Source of the DNA: an uncultured Thermomicrobiales bacterium
Lineage (GTDB): Bacteria > Chloroflexota > Chloroflexia > Thermomicrobiales > UBA6265
Length of the DNA: 42,475 nt
Assembly: GCA_902806405.1 (NCBI GenBank)
Contig: CADCWL010000029.1
Coordinates: forward strand, 1-42,475
Direction: 5' to 3'
The notes under the pieces are model-generated. The model saw only the letters and a list, made by a program, of their open reading frames with translations, was not told where the DNA came from and ran no database searches. The position numbers were made by a program, and so were the translations under genes. The stretch's first letter is position 1. Each line of letters opens with the position of its first letter. Positions 37,441 to 42,475 of the stretch are shown in pieces.

Positions 37441-38484
37441 TCAGACCGCCGCCAGCGCCTCCCCGACCGGCAGGCGCCGACCAACCGCCCCGGCGACGCG
37501 GGCGATGCGGGGGGTGAGGGCGGCGAACTCGGGGAAGGTGAGGGACTGGGCACCGTCGGAGAGGGCGTGGTCGGGGCTGGGGTGGACCTCGATCATCAGG
37601 CCGTCGGCGCCGGCGGCAACGCCGGCCAGGGCGAGGGCGGGCACGAGGGCGCGCTTGCCGGCGGCGTGGCTGGGGTCGACGAAGACGGGCAGGTGACTCA
37701 TCCCCTGGATCACCGGCACGGAGCTCACGTCGAGCGTGTTCCGGGTGGAGGGCTCGAAGGTGCGGATGCCGCGCTCGCAGAGAATCACGTCCGGGTTGCC
37801 CTGGGCCATCACGTACTCGGCGGCGAGCAGCCACTCCTCCAGCATCATCGAGAGGCCGCGCTTGAGCATCACCGGCTTGCCCGCCTTGGCGACCTCCTCC
37901 AGCAGCAGGTAGTTCTGGGCGTTGCGGGCACCGATCTGGAAGACGTCGGCGAAGTCGCCGACCTGGGCGATGTCGGCCGGGGTCATCACCTCGGTGATGA
38001 TCGGCAGGCCGGTCTCCTCCCGCGCCCGGGCCAGGATCTCCAGACCGCGGCGGCCCATGCCGCGGAACTCGTAGGGGGAGGTGCGGGGCTTGTAGGCGCC
38101 GCCGCGCAGCATCGTGGCGCCGGCGGCCTTGACCGCCCTGGCGGTCTCGACCGTCTGCTCCTCCCCCTCGACCGAGCAGGGACCGGCGATGATGACCAGG
38201 TCGTCGCCGCCGATGACCACGTCGCGCACCCGAATCCGGGTCTTCTGCGGGTGGAAGTCCCAGCCGGAGAGCTTGTACTTCTTGGTGATGCGGACGACCT
38301 GCTCGACGCCGGCGTGGACCTCCAACATTTCGTCGAGGGTCGGCGGCAGCGGCGCGCCGACGACGCCGACGATGGTCCGCTCCTCCCCCTCGGAGAGGTG
38401 GGCGTCCAGGCCCAGCCCGCGGACGCGGGCGACCACATCGTTGACCTGCTCGCGGGTCGAGCCCCGCGCCATGACGACGATCAT
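37441..38484 (-). CDS. aroF: 3-deoxy-7-phosphoheptulonate synthase (AroF/KDPG-type with N-terminal regulatory domain)
   Basis: [75 protein letters not shown]. Confidence 0.96.
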   Translation of the reverse strand: MIVVMARGSTREQVNDVVARVRGLGLDAHLSEGEERTIVGVVGAPLPPTLDEMLEVHAGVEQVVRITKKYKLSGWDFHPQKTRIRVRDVVIGGDDLVIIAGPCSVEGEEQTVETARAVKAAGATMLRGGAYKPRTSPYEFRGMGRRGLEILARAREETGLPIITEVMTPADIAQVGDFADVFQIGARNAQNYLLLEEVAKAGKPVMLKRGLSMMLEEWLLAAEYVMAQGNPDVILCERGIRTFEPSTRNTLDVSSVPVIQGMSHLPVFVDPSHAAGKRALVPALALAGVAAGADGLMIEVHPSPDHALSDGAQSLTFPEFAALTPRIARVAGAVGRRLPVGEALAAV

Positions 38485-38551
38485 GCGGCACCTCCGACGG
38501 AGCGGGAAGCGGGGGGACGGAAGAGGGAAGGACGAGGAGCGGGGCGGGGGG

Positions 38552-39013
38552 TCATGCGCGGTCTCCGGGGGTGGCGGACAGGGGGCGGCCAAGGAGGGCC
38601 GCCAGCTCGTCGTCGGGGATCGCCCAGTCGGGGCGGAGGGCGCGGGCCTCTTTGAGGTAGACGTGGCGGATCTCGGCGGCGGTGCGGGGGGTGTTGACGT
38701 GCAGGAGGATGCGGACGACCCGGTCGAGGGCGCCGGGAACGGCCATCTCGTGGGCGCACAGCAGTGGCACCTCGGCCCAGCCCAGTTCCCGCGCCGCGAT
38801 CGCGGGGAATGTCGCCGTCAGGTCCGGGGTGGTGGTGAAAACGGCGCTGACGACCTCCTCCGGGACGATGTTGTTCAGGCCGATCACGGCGGTGAGCAGC
38901 TCCGTCGTTGCCTCCAGGATGTCCTCGGCGGTGTTCGTGTCGGCGACCGTGGCGGCGCGGATGCCGCGGCACGCCAGAGGGGAGGCGGAAGAGGTGAGCG
39001 GGGCGTCGTTCAC
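38552..39013 (-). CDS. aroH: Chorismate mutase, AroH type
   Basis: [91 protein letters not shown]. Confidence 0.95.
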   Translation of the reverse strand: MNDAPLTSSASPLACRGIRAATVADTNTAEDILEATTELLTAVIGLNNIVPEEVVSAVFTTTPDLTATFPAIAARELGWAEVPLLCAHEMAVPGALDRVVRILLHVNTPRTAAEIRHVYLKEARALRPDWAIPDDELAALLGRPLSATPGDRA

Positions 39014-39980
39014 GGCGTCACCCCCGCGGTGTCGGGCCCGTCGTTCGGTCCTCCCTCTCCGCCCAAGGCGCGCATGAAGGCCTCAGCGGCGGCAGGTTGG
39101 TCGGCCACGGGGACGCCGTCGAGGTGGGCAATCAGGGCGCTGCCGACAACGGCGCCTTCGGCGAGGGCGCCAACCTGACGGACGTGGGCCTCGGTCGAGA
39201 TGCCGAAGCCAACGGCCAGCGGCAGGTCGGTCCGCTGGCGGACCCGGCCCAGGTAGGCTGCCAGGTCCGGCAGTTCCTGGCGGCCGCCGGTGACGCCGGT
39301 CAGGGAGACGCAGTAGACGAACCCGCTCGCCCGTTCGGCGACGTCGGCGATCCGGGCGTCGGTCGAGGTCGGGGCGAGCAGGAAGATCAGGTCGCGGCCG
39401 TGGGCGCGGCAGGCGGCCAGCAGCTCGCCGCTCTCCTCGGTCGGTAGGTCGGGGACGATGAAGCCGTCGGCCCCGGCCGCGGCGGCGTCGGCGACGAAGC
39501 GGGCCGGGCCGTACTGGAGGATCGGGTTGTAGTAGCCGAAGAGGATCAGCGCGGCGGTCAGGCCCCGGTGCGCGCGCAGCCGCCGGACCAGGGCGATGCA
39601 GTCGGTCAGGGTGACGCCGTTGGCGAGGGCGGCCTGGCTGGCACGCTGGATCGTGGCGCCATCGGCGAGGGGGTCGGAGAAGGGGACGCCGATCTCGATC
39701 ACGTCGGCGCCGCCGCGGACCAGCGCCGGGATGGTCGCCTCCGTCGCCGCTAGGCTCGGGTAGCCGGCGGTGACGAACGGGATCAGCGCGGTGCGCCCCG
39801 CGGCTTTGGCGGCGGCGAAGGCGGCGGGTATGCGGCTAGGGGTGAAGGTCCCCCCCGCTCCCCAATCCTGGGAATCGCCACGCCCTCCCCCCTCGGGTTT
39901 GGGCCGAACAGCAGGAGGCCTCTCGTCGTTTTTTCCCCGGGGTCGGGTCCCCGCGTCCAGGGTCGGGGGGGCCGTAATCG

Positions 39981-39984
<4 letters not shown>
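39010..39984 (-). CDS. trpA: Tryptophan synthase alpha subunit with a 49-aa N-terminal extension
   Basis: [66 protein letters not shown] start overlaps trpB stop. Confidence 0.95.
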
Positions 39985-41219
<1,235 letters not shown>

Positions 41220-41389
41220 GCGGGTCTCCTGCGGCGTGAGGGAGGACGGCGGGTGTCCATCGAGCGCGGGCCGCACCCGCGCACGACGCGAGCGGCGCCG
41301 CGTGAACGCGCGCACTATACCCGGTCGGTGCGGTCGGGGGGAGTGGTCCCGACGCGGCGGCGATCGAAAGGTTACGGGGCCGAAGAGTT

Positions 41390-41690
41390 CCCTGCGTCGC
41401 ATCCCCGGCAAGGACCGTCTCCCAGGGCGGGCGTCGGGGGATCACGTCGGGCTCCCCGACCGGGAGCCACACCACGTTCACGAGCCGTATCAGTCCGGCC
41501 GGGACGTGCATCGCGATGACGGCGACGGGGTCGCCGTCGAGCGCGACCGGGCGGACACGGCTGGCCAGGTGGAGGTGGGGCGTGGTGATGTTGCCGCGAC
41601 CGGACGGGTGCCTGTGGTAGGGCAGGAGCTCGCGCCCGAAGGGGTCGAGGATCTGGTACGGACAGGCTGAGGCGCCGAGGGCCAAGGCAG
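41390..41690 (-). pseudogene. Possible remnant of a conserved hypothetical protein
   Basis: YQILDPFGRELLPYHRHPSGRGNITTPHLHLASRVRP...[32 protein letters not shown] is protein-like but has no identifiable start or stop in context. Confidence 0.35.
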
Positions 41691-42179
41691 TGCTGGCGAC
41701 CGAGCGTACGCCGAGGCTTCGCACCCGAGGCGCAGACGGTGCGGGTACACCAGCGGGGCGTCCGCCAGGGCTCGCGCCCGCCGCCTCGCGAAGACCGAAG
41801 CCGACGTCCTCCTGGCGCGCCGTTGGCGTCTGGTGCCATCCGGCCCGAGGGCGGGCCGGATTGTGCGCTCCGTCGACAGAGTGTGGCAGGAGCGGAACCC
41901 GACGTTGGGCTGGGACGCCGTGGCGACGGGGGCTGGTGGGCCTGGTCCCGTCGGGTGGCCGCAACACCAGCCTCGTCGACAACCCCGAAACGTGCGGTCG
42001 AGCGGGTGCGGGGCCTGCGGGCCGATATCTCGCACCCACCGGGCGTCCCGCCGCGGGTCCGACCTGCGCGACCGGCGACGACGACCCGTGGGGGAAGCGG
42101 GGCCGGGTAGGAGGCCGGGTCGGGCAGCCCTCGCGGGTGCGCCGCCCGCTCGAGCCGCCGCCGGGAGAAGGAGAATGCG

Positions 42180-42475
42180 GTGCCTCTATGGAATGCCCCC
42201 CCACTGACGCTAACGCTCGGCGCGGACGCGGTCCACGTCTGGCGGGCGGCGCTCGATCGGCCGGGGGAGTTGCCGGGTCTGCTCGCCGCGCTCTCGGCCG
42301 ACGAGCGGGAGCGGGCAGGCCGGTTCCGCGCCGACCGCGATCGGGGCCGGTTCGTCGCCGCGCGCGGTCTGCTGCGGGAGATCCTCGGACGCTACCTCGG
42401 GCGGGAGCCGGGATCGCTCCGGTTCCGCTACGGCGCCCATGGCAAGCCGACCCTGGTCGAGGACCGGGCAGGGGA
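42180..42475 (+). CDS. 4'-phosphopantetheinyl transferase, N-terminal part, truncated by window edge
   Basis: GTG after AAGGAGAA; LGADAVHVWRAALDRPGELPGLLAALSADERERAGRFRADRDRGRFVAARGLLREILGRYLGREPGSLRFRYGAHGKPTL. Confidence 0.85.
   Translation, partial: MPLWNAPPLTLTLGADAVHVWRAALDRPGELPGLLAALSADERERAGRFRADRDRGRFVAARGLLREILGRYLGREPGSLRFRYGAHGKPTLVEDRAG

Overview
High-GC chromosomal or megaplasmid-like segment. Gene content and codon style suggest a Chloroflexota/Thermomicrobia-type bacterium; this is an inference. Intact backbone: (i) a catabolic block with a partial enolase-superfamily dehydratase, RraA-like, LLM-class flavin, TPP-dependent and DUF1932-type oxidoreductase genes, followed by what looks like a nearly complete leucine/branched-chain degradation set (HMG-CoA lyase, biotin-dependent carboxylase alpha and beta, enoyl-CoA hydratase, SDR, acyl-CoA dehydrogenase, then 2-oxoacid dehydrogenase E1alpha/E1beta/E2); (ii) an enolase-superfamily epimerase overlapping a COG3375-like GNAT; (iii) a lipoprotein, two tiny ORFs, a protein with four DUF4397-like repeats, and parAB; (iv) a Fur-family regulator divergent from a thioredoxin-reductase-like gene with a strong promoter/operator; (v) methyltransferases, a hydrolase and a GNAT; (vi) a trpB-trpA-aroH-aroF aromatic cluster; (vii) a partial 4'-phosphopantetheinyl transferase. 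The most striking pattern is that the gaps between intact genes hold many decayed genes, recognisable only by stitching reading frames. They are mostly toxin-antitoxin modules (Phd/YefM-like, ParDE, DUF2283, HicAB, BrnT-like, VapBC), plus histidine kinase, epimerase and GNAT remnants, while neighbouring metabolic genes are open. A second item of interest is a small-ORF locus at 34.55-35.52 kb with a near-consensus promoter, a 30-aa ORF, an intrinsic terminator, and a second ORF with nested starts. No CRISPR array, rRNA, tRNA or intact transposase was seen. All calls are by eye; no database search was run.
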